A stretch of 64,000 nucleotides of DNA, from positions 9,470,907 through 9,534,906 of the forward strand of contig JAKSZT010053769.1 of assembly GCA_026826555.1 (NCBI GenBank). The letters are read 5' to 3'. Every line of letters starts with the position of its first letter. Position 1 is the first letter of the stretch. The DNA is from Tolypeutes matacus (Eukaryota; Chordata; Mammalia; Cingulata; Chlamyphoridae). The notes beneath the pieces were generated by a model. It saw only the letters and a list, made by a program, of their open reading frames with translations, ran no database searches and had not been told where the DNA came from. The position numbers and the translations under genes were made by a program. Positions 46,574 through 58,040 of the stretch are shown piece after piece.

Positions 46574-47130
46574 TAATAATAAAACCCTAAGAGAGAGCTG
46601 GAAGGGAGCTTAGACATCTTCCAGTCCACCTTTCTAGCCAGATAAAGAACCTATCCTAAAGAGGCCGTGGCAGATAACTGGAAATGGAAGGAGGCCTATC
46701 TCTGGCAAATGGGAGATGCCTGAGTCCACTGTGGCCTGCTTGGATTTGTCAGGAAGAGCTTCGTGATGAGCTAAATCTGGTCACCCACAATTCTGCCTTG
46801 AGTCTTGAATTCCAGATTTAAGTCTCCTCAGGGCTTCTGCAACGTCTGAGAGTTCCTACCTGGGAAATCTCTGGAGGCAGTTTTAAATTTCAGGAAGATC
46901 TGGGGACACTGACATTCAGAAGGTAGGGATGGGAAAACAAACTGAAACTAGGCAAATGCCCCCTTCCCTGTCTGCTGCCTTGGGAGCCTCACGGCCACGG
47001 CCAGAGAAGGTCGACAAGCACCATTTTCTCCTTAGCTTGTATCTACACAGGAAACTCCCAATACAGGACACCGAATGTGTTTAATCTCAATGTAGGTGTG
47101 GCTTCCTCAGGCCCAAGTGCAGATGTTTGT

Positions 47131-47168
47131 ATTTTTTTTTTCTTTTTACCGGGAGGTCCTGGGGATCA
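47131..47168 (-). mobile_element. Severely truncated DAS SINE in the RAPGEF5 3' UTR
   Basis: Only the T-rich tail and 'ACCGGGAGGTCCTGGGGATC' of a reverse DAS unit remain, breaking off at 'AAAGGGGCCTC'. It lies on the gene's sense strand. Confidence 0.6.
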
Positions 47169-49194
47169 AAGGGGCCTCGGCAGCAGGCGCTGTGCTGAAA
47201 CAGTTCTCCACTGCAAGTTAGTCCTCTCGAGGTAATGTTCTATTTGGAGTGATGTTAGTCTAATTTGAAAATAAGTTTAATTGTAAAACTAGAGACAATG
47301 TCAAATGGCCTTATATGATTAGACTGGTCAAATCCTATTCCTTAGCATAGAGAAAGTAAAGAACCCCTGGCTGTGCAGTCAGCCCATGCTATCATTGGTA
47401 ATCACCAAGGGGAGAGCTCTGCGAGGGGCTGGTCACGTGTGAGGGAAGTGTTTTCCCCTGATCCCAATGGTGCTGGTCTCCTCCCGTGGGCTTCCCATGG
47501 CACAGGATCACACCTCTGAGTGGGCAGACCCTGAATGATTTGTTGGTGCTTTTCTGAAACACCCTGTACAATGGCAGGTTTGATGTTTTACATGCTAGGC
47601 CAGACTGAGTCTCTTTGAAAGTCCTAGCAAAAGTTTTCTTCACATGGGTGGTGATACCCCATGCACAGTGTGGCTCCTCAGCCCAGGGAAGGGTACTGCT
47701 GTTGAGGTGTTAGAAAGCATCGAATGAGGGTGTTGATGAGACAGAAAGGAAACGGTCTGGGTGGGCATTCAGGAGATGAAGTAGTGAGATGCTCCCCAAG
47801 AGTCACACATGTGGAAAATGATCCAACCTAATGCACGAAGGAGGGCCCTTATATTTTAGCAAAGTGACAGGTATCTAGCTGGCAGGGGTGGATTGGTTAT
47901 TTGAAGGCTGAGAAAAATCCTCTAACCAGGCCTTGAGAAAAGCAAGGCTCTTACTTACTGGAGGAGCTTCAATCTGCAAAACTTGGAATAAAAAACAAAA
48001 TAACAAAAAAACAAAATCAGAAGCTCTTGAGAGTTTGGACAAAAACAAGACAAATTATGGAGAGACTTCCTGCTTTGGTTGGGAAGTAGCCTACAGGACT
48101 TCTAAATCAAACATTTGGATATCTTGGGGGCTTTTTCCATTTGCTCAAATAATGCCTTGCTCTTCTCTAGGGAGCGCTAAGTGCTTCCCACACCAGCTCT
48201 CAGGAAATCTCTCGTATTAGCCATCATCATTCCACATTGTGGGCAAGGAGCCTGCCTGAGAGCTGCAAAACACCAGGGACATCGTCAGGCACAGGAATGC
48301 AGGCCTTTTGGGGCTCTCTGTCACCTCGGTAAACAGTTACTGTGTGCCTACAATGTGTCAGGCACTGTGCTTTTTTTTTTTTTTAATTACACTGTAGCCA
48401 ATAAGAGATCAGAGTTTGCTTACAAATGTAAAGAAAATTTTCAGAATGAAACTATGAGCCAATTTCTTAAAGATGACTACTTTTCCTTATTGGCAAAGCA
48501 ATTTAGTCTAACTTGCCATACAGTTGCAATTCAGTTGTGCAGACACTATTTTCACCTGCAAGCATATGTCAATAAGTGATTGTGGATGCAAAGAAATGCA
48601 TGCCTCGACACTTCTCTGGAAACGGAGTATGGATGCCAGCTCCTGGTTCTCACTAACTTCCTAGACACAACTGGCTTTTGGTGATGTCAGTGTTTGTACC
48701 ATGAGAGACCACTCATTCTCCCTGGAAATCCTGAGAGGCTATCAACTGTTTTTAGATTTTCAAAAGAACTACGTTTTGACAGCCTGTAAACAGTAATCTG
48801 TTAGCAGGCAGAGTAAAACTCCTCACTGTTTCATATACAGTCTCACTGCCATGTTTGGCCACTGTGGGACACGATGTGTTCTCTTGTCCTGACACTGGCA
48901 CAGCTCAAACTGAGAACTGTATTGGCTCAACAATGTTATCATAAGAAACCGGAGTTCTCCATTTCAAGAATGCTTCTGACTCTGCCCTCTTGTGCCTAGG
49001 GTAGCGTGGGGAGGCCCCTCCCCATCTCTGGTGGCTGACATCACTTCCTGAACACGCTTTGGTTGGCTTTCCTGTGTATGTCTTGTGATATGCTGATAAA
49101 ACTCAGCAACTTTTCCTCAGGACAGCAACGTGCTTGGCATGACATTCCGGTAGCTCAAAGTGCTGCAGTTATAGGGGAGGTGAGGTGGCGCGGC

Positions 49195-49313
49195 TCACAC
49201 CCGAGGCTCGATCCTGTGGGAGAGCTCAAACAGGGCCTGCTGGCTGTCAATGACATACAGGTGATTAACGTAGGCTTTTAACTCTTGGTGCTCTTTTGGA
49301 GACACGTCACCTC
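49195..49313 (-). CDS. RAPGEF5: RAPGEF5 last coding exon, with stop codon
   Basis: This is the terminal coding exon on the minus strand. The acceptor TTAG lies at about 49314-49317, behind a T-rich tract. After two bases that complete a glycine codon it encodes GDVSPKEHQELKAYVNHLY and then VIDSQQALFELSHRIEPRV, followed by TGA at 49195-49197. The 'VIDxQxxLxxLSxxIEPR' end is diagnostic of RAPGEF3/4/5. RAPGEF4 ends differently in my memory (LEPRRP), which is why I choose RAPGEF5 (also called MR-GEF or GFR), a Ras-responsive exchange factor for Rap1. The 39 codons are uninterrupted. Sequence to the left is its 3' UTR. An alignment to RAPGEF3, 4 and 5 would settle the paralogue. Confidence 0.9.
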
Positions 49314-49559
49314 CTAATTTTTAGAGGGGAAAAAAAAAAGAACAATCTCATGAGAGCAATAATGATATTTCTAAATACCAATAGAGCCCCATAATGAGGC
49401 TCAGAGTAAAGCTAGATTAGCTGCTCACTAGTCAGACTCCCAGAGGACATATCTTTGTCCCAACAGTAGAAATACTTTTCCAGCTCAAACTAGTTTCTTT
49501 GGGTCAGAGCATTAGACTGGTAGAGAGATTTGTTTCACAAACATTTATATAGCATTTAT

Positions 49560-49720
49560 CACTTAACAAACATTTTGTGGTATTTAGTAAGTATGTTGTT
49601 ATCCCATGCTACAGATGAGGAAACTGAGCATAGTCACACAGCAAGTAAGTGGAAGAGACAGGATTCGAATCCAGGTCATCAGGCTCTTGAGTTCTTGGGC
49701 TGAGCTCCCATGCTATGCAG
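49560..49720 (-). repeat. MIR SINE
   Basis: 'CTACAGATGAGGAAACTGAG', 'GTCACACAGCAAGTAAGTGG' and 'GGATTCGAATCCAGGTCATC' are a clear reverse MIR in the RAPGEF5 last intron. Confidence 0.85.
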
Positions 49721-50666
49721 CCTCCCCTAACAACTGCCCGTCCAAAGGGCCTGCACTGGCTCTTGGGAGATATGTCATTCTGGCATTGTCAGCAATCATT
49801 GCTAATGTGGTGAGCACTTGAACACAATAGCTCTTATTTTTTTAGATTTTGCATAATCCTTTAGTGTCATATTTTGGAAATAATAATGTTAAGGGACCAA
49901 CTGAATCAACAGAATCTACAGGACAGAACTGAAGGTATGGCGAACAGGCAAAGTAGATTTAGAGAGTATGTATACGAGCTAAAGTCTCTCCAGAGGAGGA
50001 CAAGGCAAGGTGGTTGTCCACTCACAAATCTGGGGTAGTCAAAGAACGGAAGTGCCACAAAAGGCTTTAGTGCACTGTGAACACATTGGTGCCATGCTAG
50101 TGACAGCTCTGATGAGGAACCAGAGATAAAGTAGGCTGGACAATGGCGCATTATAAAAAACAAACAAAAAACAAAACTCTAGGCATGGGGAGACTGACTG
50201 AGTTGTGCTACAGTCTGACAGCATGTGAGTGACAGTGGCACCACATCCTTCTGCTTCCATGAAACTAGAGATGGGAAAGGCAGAACGTGAGATGAGGGTT
50301 CAGCTGAGCAGGAGGAGAGCAGTGCCTTTAGGGAGTGGCTGCAGGAGTCTGAGCATTTTAATGCAGTATTTGTTCTCTGGGTGAAACTCTTTTCCCCCTT
50401 CCCTACGGCAAATGCATTTTATGAGGAAATAATTTAAGACTCGTAAGTCACGGGTGGCTTGTAACAGGTTTAACGAAAACAAGGCTTCCTGGTTTCAGCA
50501 AAGAGATGCACCAGGAGTCAAAGCTTTTACCATCTCATTTGTCTGGAAGTGACCAAAAAGCTATGGTAGTCTAGCTTTTTGAACACTTTCTCTGGAAGAC
50601 ATTAAGAGACTGCTTTTGGTTTAGCAAATATTGGTTTAGAAAACATTAAGTTACAAAGATAATTTT

Positions 50667-50751
50667 TTTGTTTTAGGAGACACTGGGGATTGAGCCTGGG
50701 ACCTCATACATAGGAAGCAGGCGCTCAAGCACTGAGCTATTCCGGCTCACC
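50667..50751 (-). mobile_element. DAS SINE in RAPGEF5 intron
   Basis: Reverse tRNA-like unit: 'GGGGATTGAGCCTGGGACCT' (B-box region reversed), then 'AGGAAGCAGGCGCTCAAGCA' and 'CTGAGCTATTCCGGCTCACC'. The 15-base direct repeat TACAAAGATAATTTT lies at 50652-50666 and 50752-50766. Confidence 0.92.
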
Positions 50752-50943
50752 TACAAAGATAATTTTGCTGTTAATTTTTAGGCCTTAAATGGATGGCAGA
50801 ATGAATGGTCCCAACCATGACAACTGACACTTGCATGGTAATTTATAAAATGGCTTGATAAACGTCATCTTATTTTATCCTAGATGTTGATGCTGGTTTA
50901 CACTTAATATGCCAATATAAACTATCAAATTTAATCTAGAGAA

Positions 50944-51002
50944 ATCAGCCCGAATTCCAATTTGTAAAGAAGTATAAATATTAGAATTCAAATTGGGCTG
51001 AT
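50944..51002. repeat. Imperfect inverted repeat (hairpin)
   Basis: The left arm ATCAGCCCGAATTCCAATTT pairs imperfectly with the right arm AAATTGGGCTGAT. The outer eight bases are perfect, and an inner CCAATTTG/CAAATTGG pair also exists. The loop is about 20 bases and AT-rich. Confidence 0.6.
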
Positions 51003-51704
51003 GGTTTTAAAGTTTCTCCTTTGCTTTGTGTCCTATAGACTTATTCTCTGGTGACCAGGAGGTGCACAGCAGGTTTAAGGATAGCCGACCAATATGACCT
51101 TTCTGTGCATAGTCTCAGCAGCCACAAACCAGAATCCCTTAGAAAGTGATACTGGTGTCTTAGAATTAGCTGAGCATCCAGGCAACACTTGGGAAGCAAA
51201 GGAAGATGAAGGAAATATATACCCATAGTCACGAACAACGCCGTGCTTGTAAATTTAAGTAACTCTCCACGACCATGTTAATACTGCTATTCCTAGTGTA
51301 CATGCTTGTGAACTTAGTGGAGAATTATATAAACACATGTCCATGATATTAATTAATGTGCCTATTTCAAAAACTGGGTTCCATATTTATAACTGTCCCT
51401 TTCAAGGAGTAACTTTGCAATCCACAAAGAAGTTCAGTTCTTAACTTGCTTTGCTGGGGGACAATATTGCCATTCAAGACCAGCACTGAATAGAAACCAA
51501 ACTGTTAATAGTGAAGTTCTACTTTGATTTTCTATTTTATATAGTTCTGTACTGTTGAAAAAATTACTATGAGGATGTTTTATTTAAACTAAGCTTTACT
51601 GACTGGTCATCTATGATTGATTTATAATTATTGAACTCAACTTTCTATTTTTTCATTCCTCTTTATAGTTATAGAATCTTGCACCAAGCAAAGGAAAGGG
51701 CACG

Positions 51705-51800
51705 GTCAAGGAAGTCAGGCAGACCCTCTTTGAGTCTGGGCTCCTGCAGTTCCTAGGTGAGCGTGTTAATGCTCTAAGCCTCCCTTCTGGCCTCTGTACC
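51705..51800 (+). repeat. MIR-like SINE, weak
   Basis: 'TTGAGTCTGGGCTCCTGCAG' to 'CTCTAAGCCTCCCTTCTGGC' loosely follows MIR. Confidence 0.35.
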
Positions 51801-52478
51801 TACAGGGTGAATGGCAGCCATTCACTAGGACGGAGGTCAGGGTTCCATTGCCCTGTGAGAGCTTCTTGCACCCAATAAAGTGGACTTCCTTCTTTCCTGC
51901 AATATTCTAACACTGGGGAGCCATAGTGTAAATCATGCCTGAAGAGATTTTAAAAGGAAAAAATATTGCTTGGTGGGGAGCCTATGACAAAAGTGCCCAG
52001 AAAAATACAGAGGCAGCTTCAAACTGGAAGTCTGTATTGGAGAGAAGAAAATATTCTGAAAGGCTGCTTTAGGTACCTTTACAAACTACAGTCCTGCAAG
52101 CAAGGAGGTTAGAGACAGGGTCACCCATGATAACCCCCTCCCCAGTTGTTCTGTGCCAATGGGCAAGTAAAGCAAGACTTTCTAGGGCCAGGGATAAGGT
52201 GGGGAGCTTCTGATCATCTAGTGTTCTTCTGTACAGTGTATGCTTGTGGCCACGTGAGCACAGAAATCTGCCACACCTTGCCTTCCTCTGCATCCTAAGC
52301 ATGTGGTGATGAAACAAAAGAAGAATATATTGTATGAGTACAATATACACACATATATTCATTCATACGATACTTTGCGACCTGTTCAAATTTATCACCA
52401 CCAAATACTTGTGACATGGCCACAGTCTGTAACAATATGTAGCAAATTTACATTCCACACCTGACTTCAATTACTCAC

Positions 52479-52533
52479 CAAACTGGTTAGTCCTGCAGTG
52501 TCTCAGGGTTCGAACAGTGTCTGCAATCATATG
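52479..52533 (-). CDS. RAPGEF5: RAPGEF5 penultimate coding exon
   Basis: A 55-base minus-strand exon between the acceptor CTACCTTTCAG and the donor GTGAGTAATT. It starts in phase 0 and encodes HMIADTVRTLRHCRTNQF, with one base left over that pairs with two bases of the last exon to make a glycine codon. The 'I-A-D-T-V-R-T-L-R-H-C-R' helix is the familiar end of the Ras-family exchange domain of Epac-type proteins. As I recall, Epac2 has a tyrosine pair and SQPFN here, so the TNQFGG continuation favours RAPGEF5. The intron to the upstream exon is about 4.5 kb and to the downstream exon about 3.2 kb. Confidence 0.92.
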
Positions 52534-53199
52534 CTGAAAGGTAGAGCAGAAAGCATGTCAATATGAGGGTGATTATGGAGTTGCTCAAGTAGCAGTGCCT
52601 GCTAGGATGGACAGCTGGCCAAACACCTTTGGGTGTAAACAGAAGAACTGTGTTTGGAGGGGGATATAACCTAAATTGGTGATACTGAGCTGGGAGTATA
52701 AAAGAACATTTGGTCCTTGTCTGTAGAAAGTGACTCCCAAACCTGACTACACAGATTCTGACTAAGCCTTGGGAAAACGCATTGTAAATAAACCCTATCT
52801 GCCTGTCTGAATTGGCTTTTACTTTTTGTGTTAGGTCATGCCTGGCCTTCTCTCTGTGAAGCCTTTTTGAGATCTCCCACTTGGGCTTGGGAAGCTCAGG
52901 TGTCAACATCGCTACTGATCTTCGTATGGTGTATATTGGTTTCGTGTCGTCGCGATTGCCTTTGAGCCTTTCTCCTCCTCTAGCCTAGGTGCTGCTGGAT
53001 GGCTTGCAGGCCCCATACCTACCGCACACTGCACTCATCAACTCCCTAGTGCTTGCTGGATAGAGGCAGGAATTTCTGAGGCATCAAAGCTTCATGTATC
53101 GCAAATGGTGACAGGAAAAGAGATATTTATGAAAGACAAACGTTTCCTAGAACATCAATCCCTTCATGGAGACCATTTTCTGGTTGTAATTTGCACACC

Positions 53200-53640
53200 C
53201 CTTACAGTCTCCAGGGTTCCACTACAATCTCTTTCTTTAAAGTTCTCACTGATCTCCAGGCAAGTCTTCTGAAACCTTGGGCTGCTTTTGACAAGCTCCT
53301 ATCACCGCACACTAGTGTAACTGCAACAGTCCTCTAACTGTAGCTACCATTTTAAGTTTTCCATAATGAAGGAAACAATTTAGGAAGAGACCATTCTCCA
53401 CTATAGTTCCTCCTATACAGTTGCCAGAATAATCTCCAAATACTATTTTCATCATGCTCTAGCCCTTCTGGAGAGTCTACAGTAACTCTCTACCTTGTTT
53501 CATATCAGAATCCAAACATCATCTTGCTATTCAAGAATTAGCATCATTCATTATCTGGCCCACCAAACTTCCCCAAGTGGGTCATTTTCACATCCTGCCA
53601 GCACACACTGAACATAGAGAGCTTGGTCCACATACAGCAA
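53200..53640 (+). repeat. L2-like stretch, weak
   Basis: 'GTCTACAGTAACTCTCTACC', 'CCAAACATCATCTTGCTATT' and 'TTCATTATCTGGCCCACCAA' resemble the late L2 coding region. Strongly diverged. Confidence 0.4.
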
Positions 53641-56600
53641 ACCCTCAATCCCTCAATGAATTATTGCTGAAACAATAATTTTAATATTAAAAATAATTAC
53701 ATAAAATCCAGCAGAACCACAGAAATATTATTTGAATATGCCCTACTGATTAAATTGTCCATGCAACTCAATGTATTTCTATTCAACAATAGAAAATTAA
53801 ATAGGATGGTAATTACAGCAGTAGCTCAAGTTGCATTTGTGAACGATATGAGACCTGACTCATGTCTATGAATATATTGCTAAATTTATGTCTCCAAATT
53901 TCACCGCTATTCTCAGGATAGTTTTCTTATTTTAAACCATGGCGTCACACTGATTTCTATCATGTGCCATTTGTATAACTCAGAGCTAATGCAAGGCTCA
54001 GTTCTGCATGAGGCATTGAAACTTGAGTCATCTGTTTCCTGAAGGGGGAGGGAGGAAAATATGGTAAAAGATGGTCTTAACATTGAGAGGAAAGAGAAGA
54101 AAACAATGTTTCTGCATTATTTCATTGTGTGTAACTGAAACATTTAGAGATATTGAGCACAGGCACTTAGTATAGGGAACAACAGAAATCTTTCTAGACC
54201 CAATGACCACTTCTGGGTCTTCATGTGGTCTGGCAGTATGTGTTGGCCTGTTTCAGCCATTAAGAAAAATATACCAAATTATCCGTTTGCTGGCTCAAGC
54301 TAATATCCATAATGAGAAATGGGCTTCTCACAAGTTAATTCATTTAGTTTCTATTGGTCCATTATTGTGAAAGATGATCATGCTTTAGCTTAAGTGAAAC
54401 CCTATCCTTTGCTAAGAAACATTCCTTGAAAATACTGACTCTACTAGGAAGGTCAGTTGCTTTCTCTGGCATCTAAGTATAGCACTTGAACAATGTAAGG
54501 TTGATTTTTGTCTTTCTGGAAACACTTATCACTTTACCCTGTCTTCTCCATCAAGAAGGGATCAGCACGAGGCATGCTGTGTCTTAAGAACTATCTGCTC
54601 TGAAGACCAGGACCTCACTGACCACAAGTCTGTTCTCTTTAGAAATGACTGTGCTAGTGACCCTTTGGTGGCCTTGAGCCTGTGTGTGCTAAGGGTCGGC
54701 TGTGTGTATGTATAACTGCACTTTCTAGCTGCCTTTTTAAATACAAGTTCTCTTTAGGAATTGAAAATTTTAAAGTAGAATATAACTTATTTACGCCATG
54801 CTATTTCCTTAAACTTTCTTAAAGAACTAAGGGTGCAGACAATTGTGGTTCCTAACAGAAGTACTTTAGGCTTTCTTTGTTTCAGTCTCTATAGTTACTT
54901 TGAAGTCTTGGCATGGATGAAAGCGAGATCACAGACTATATTAGCTGGCATTTAAAGGCTTCCGCTGGATTGTTGGAGAAAGGCAGGGAAGGGCTGATCA
55001 GAATAAAAGGAGAGAAGGGTGTAGGATCTTTCCACTGCTCTTTCCCATTTGTGCTTTATGAACTTGTTCTCTCACTTTCGTGGTGCTATTTGAGGGGAAA
55101 TGACACAATGGACTTAACCAAGCCACTGGCTTACTCTCGGAAGAAAGTCACCCACCAGTTTGCCCTTAACAATAGACAACAGGCAGCTCATAAAGAGTGT
55201 AATTGTTCTCCCATGGCCCCTGTGGGTTAGAGGGAAAATGTTATTAGACCTTTACATGGAATTCCACTTGGTGGGACAAACCTTATCCCACATCTTCATG
55301 AATGCCCTACAAAGCTAATTTGAAATTCTTAAACAGATAAGTTAGCCAGGAGGCAATGTGAAAACTGACCAAAAGTTCATTTTCATGCAATCATGTCATT
55401 AATATCAAACACTGGAGAGTAACACGTTTGGAGACTAGAATTTTAGTTCCTAGAACCTAAGACCTTTGTTTGCAAATAGGTACCCTCTGAACTTCAGACC
55501 ATTACACAGCTCAACACAGAGCACATCTAAAGAGTAAGTACAAAAATTTAACCTTGTAAATATTCATTCCCTGCTGTGTTGGTTGAAATGTAGCATCTAG
55601 AATAACTTAGCTGATTCCAAAGCACTCAGTGCAGAGAGAGACTTTAAAAGCTATAGACATAGCCACATCAAAAGCAACCATGGAATGATCTTCCTCAGAG
55701 TTAATAAAATGGATGTATGTTAAGAGATTCCAATATGTCTGCCTTTCAGAATCCAGGTGCTTGGGTTTCCTAGTTGTACAAGAGCCGACTACAGTTACTT
55801 TTCTGCCTCCCTTTATGTGAGGTTGAGTTAACCTGATGATAAGAGCAGTGCACTTATGAGGCAGACGTCAGATGCCAAACCTCATTTGGACTCAGCAGTT
55901 TGTACTGTTCTTTGGTCATGGTCTGTGGCCCCCGCCTCACTCAACCTTCTCTCAAATGCCTGACCAAGTCACACAGGGAAAAAGGGTCAGTTCATGAAAG
56001 AGTTGACACAAATCCATTACCATTACTGAAAAGGTCACTCAAAGGTCATGGTCTACTGACAGGGGTCACTGGTATGATCTTTAGCCATGAAGGAGAGTTT
56101 AATCTATGGCACTAAAGTATATCTGTCAGACAAATCCGTTCCCCTGGTAGTCAGCAGGGTCTCTCTGGGTATTCTTATTTTACTGCTGCTCAGTTATAAC
56201 AGGTACTTCCACCCAAGGAAAGGTCAGAGAGGCTTGGAGGAGCCCACTGCATAACAAAGTACCTGAGAATGTCCTGGAAAAATTTCAGAAAGAGCCATTT
56301 CAGCAACTTGTGAGACAAGACTGACCTCGGGACCTCTCTCTGGTGAGTAGGAAGGGCATTTTGCCAGAGCTGCTCTGTCTGCCATGCTCAGAAGGGCTGT
56401 TTGTGCACAGGCTGATGGGGTGGACTTTCCCCTTACACACAGACCCAGAAATCATACCCTCACACCCCAGCTTGGAGTACTGGGAGACAGACATTTCCCT
56501 AGAAGAAGAGCTCTGTCCTCCCGAGCCTCTGAAGCAGCACACTCTGAGGCACAGGGAGATATCATGAAAGCTGTAAAAGTTAACCTCATGAGTTGAATCC

Positions 56601-56789
56601 CTTAGACAAGGACCTTGCAGTTTTATTTCTGATTCAATAATAGTCACTCAAGCCCTGATGTTAATCCATTTAAGTGTCATTTTAAAAAATAAGCAGATTT
56701 TCATTTTAGTATGCAATCATATTTGGTTCTTGAAACTTTGCTAATGCATTTATTTATTTATTTACCTACTTATTTACATACTTACTTAT

Positions 56790-56869
56790 TTTAGGAGGTA
56801 CCGGGGATTAAGCCCGGGACCTTGAACATGGGAAGCAGGCACTCAACCATTTGAGCTACATCCGCTCCC
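56790..56869 (-). mobile_element. DAS SINE in RAPGEF5 intron
   Basis: Reverse unit 'GGAGGTACCGGGGATTAAGC' through 'CATTTGAGCTACATCCGCTC', preceded by a (TTTA)n-rich tail at 56750-56789. The target-site duplication is not clear, because the tail has expanded. Confidence 0.85.
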
Positions 56870-57039
56870 ATTCATTTTTAACTGGAATACATTTTATTGG
56901 CAATGCAGAAAATGCAGAAAATAAGTTCCTGGAAATCACCATGCATTCATAAACCATTTGTTTCCTGAGGCAAGAAAGAAAAGAAAAGCATACATTTCTT
57001 CTATAACAGGAAAAAGGAAAAGTAACGAAATTTACTTAC

Positions 57040-57104
57040 CAGCTTTTCGAAATTGACGAGATTATCCAAAAAAGTTTTATTTCCTTCATGAATAAATGTT
57101 ACAT
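57040..57104 (-). CDS. RAPGEF5: RAPGEF5 third-last coding exon (CDC25-type RapGEF domain)
   Basis: A 65-base exon read on the minus strand. It follows a pyrimidine-rich acceptor ending in TTTTCAG and is followed by the donor GTAAGTAAA. The first two bases complete a codon from the upstream exon, which lies outside the window. The remaining 21 codons read [20 protein letters not shown] then L, ending in phase 0. The pattern 'T-F/[16 protein letters not shown]' is characteristic of the C-terminal half of the CDC25-homology exchange domain in the RAPGEF3/4/5 group, which loads GTP onto the small GTPase Rap at membranes. It joins in frame to the 52 kb exon. There is no frameshift or stop, so the gene looks intact here. 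The symbol rests mainly on the last exon. Confidence 0.9.
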
Positions 57105-58040
57105 CTGAAAATTAAAGTTAAAAAGACATGTACTATTAAATATGGAACATGTTAAGGCTTAAAGAACTCTAGAAATAATGCCACTTATTAACTTTTCTTA
57201 AACATTATGCAACACCTATAGATTATTCCATGCATTTAGTGAGGCAACCTGAAATTGACTGTATATAGTATTCAGTGTGAAATAATTCAGGTGTGTAGAG
57301 GAAAAGTCGTAGTATATACTTTGCACTCACCAAGGAGTGTTTGTCTTTAATTTCCTTACTGTAAGCTAATGATATTCCCAAAATTTAACTGGTCTATTAT
57401 ATTTTTAGGCCAGAACACTGAGGAGAAAAGTATGGATTACTCAGAAACAAAAGGATTTTACTATTTATGTGTTTGCTTTTAACCATCTCTGGCCAAGTGC
57501 ATAGTACAGGACCTGCTTTACTTAAAAAGTTAAGATTTACATTTTTGGTTCACAAAGCTGGTGCCTGATTCTGTATCAGAAGTAAGTGAGGAAAGCAGCA
57601 GATTTGAAACTGGCAAGATTTCCGGCCCTAATCAACTGGTAGAAAGCATCACTGACAAAAATAAGATAAGGAGAGCAGGGTGAAGGTGCATTTTCAGAGG
57701 AAGGGAGAGTTAAATTTGGTTTGAGACTTACTACATTTAAAGTGACAGAGGATATTCAAATGTAAATCTCTTTCTGCTACAATAAATATAGGAGTGCCTC
57801 CTTGAGAGACAAGAATTTGGGAATTAGTTAAACATAGCAACTGAAGCTCTGAGAACAGATTTTTATAAAAAATCAGATCATAAGGTGAATAACAGAGCAA
57901 CAGGGAATCCTCACATACAGCAGATCAGAATAAGAAATATAAAATTTAAAGAATGTGCAAAAATAATGTTATAACACAGACACGGAGAGCCAAGCAAAAA
58001 TAATTTTCAAAAATTTTGTTAAAAGAATTCCAACAGGCAG
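57105..58040 (-). other. RAPGEF5: RAPGEF5 intron, start of a larger intron leaving the window
   Basis: This is unique AT-rich sequence between the acceptor of the 57 kb exon and the start of the third L1. The next upstream exon is not found up to 64000, so the intron is at least 6.9 kb. Confidence 0.8.

Larger units (their letters stand above)
46211..49194 (-). other. RAPGEF5: Putative RAPGEF5 3' untranslated region
   Basis: This is the sequence directly downstream of the stop codon on the minus strand. The first AATAAA hexamers I notice on that strand are at 46568-46573 and 46211-46216, giving a 3' UTR of about 2.6-3.0 kb. AT-rich sequence continues to about 45.0 kb, so a longer form is possible. 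The region is mostly unique, but holds a truncated DAS SINE at about 47131-47168. No splice evidence is needed because the UTR is contiguous with the last exon. The exact cleavage site is inferred, not seen. Confidence 0.5.
49314..52478 (-). other. RAPGEF5: RAPGEF5 last intron
   Basis: A 3,165-base intron bounded by GTGAGTAATT at 52478 and TTAG at 49314. It contains a MIR (49560-49720), a DAS SINE (50667-50751), an imperfect hairpin (50944-51002) and a weak MIR (51705-51800). The rest is unique, and I see no further exon. Confidence 0.85.
52534..57039 (-). other. RAPGEF5: RAPGEF5 intron
   Basis: A 4,506-base intron bounded by GTAAGTAAA at 57039 and CTTTCAG at 52534. It holds a weak L2-like stretch (53200-53640) and a DAS SINE (56790-56869). 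The rest is unique with no recognised element. Confidence 0.85.
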
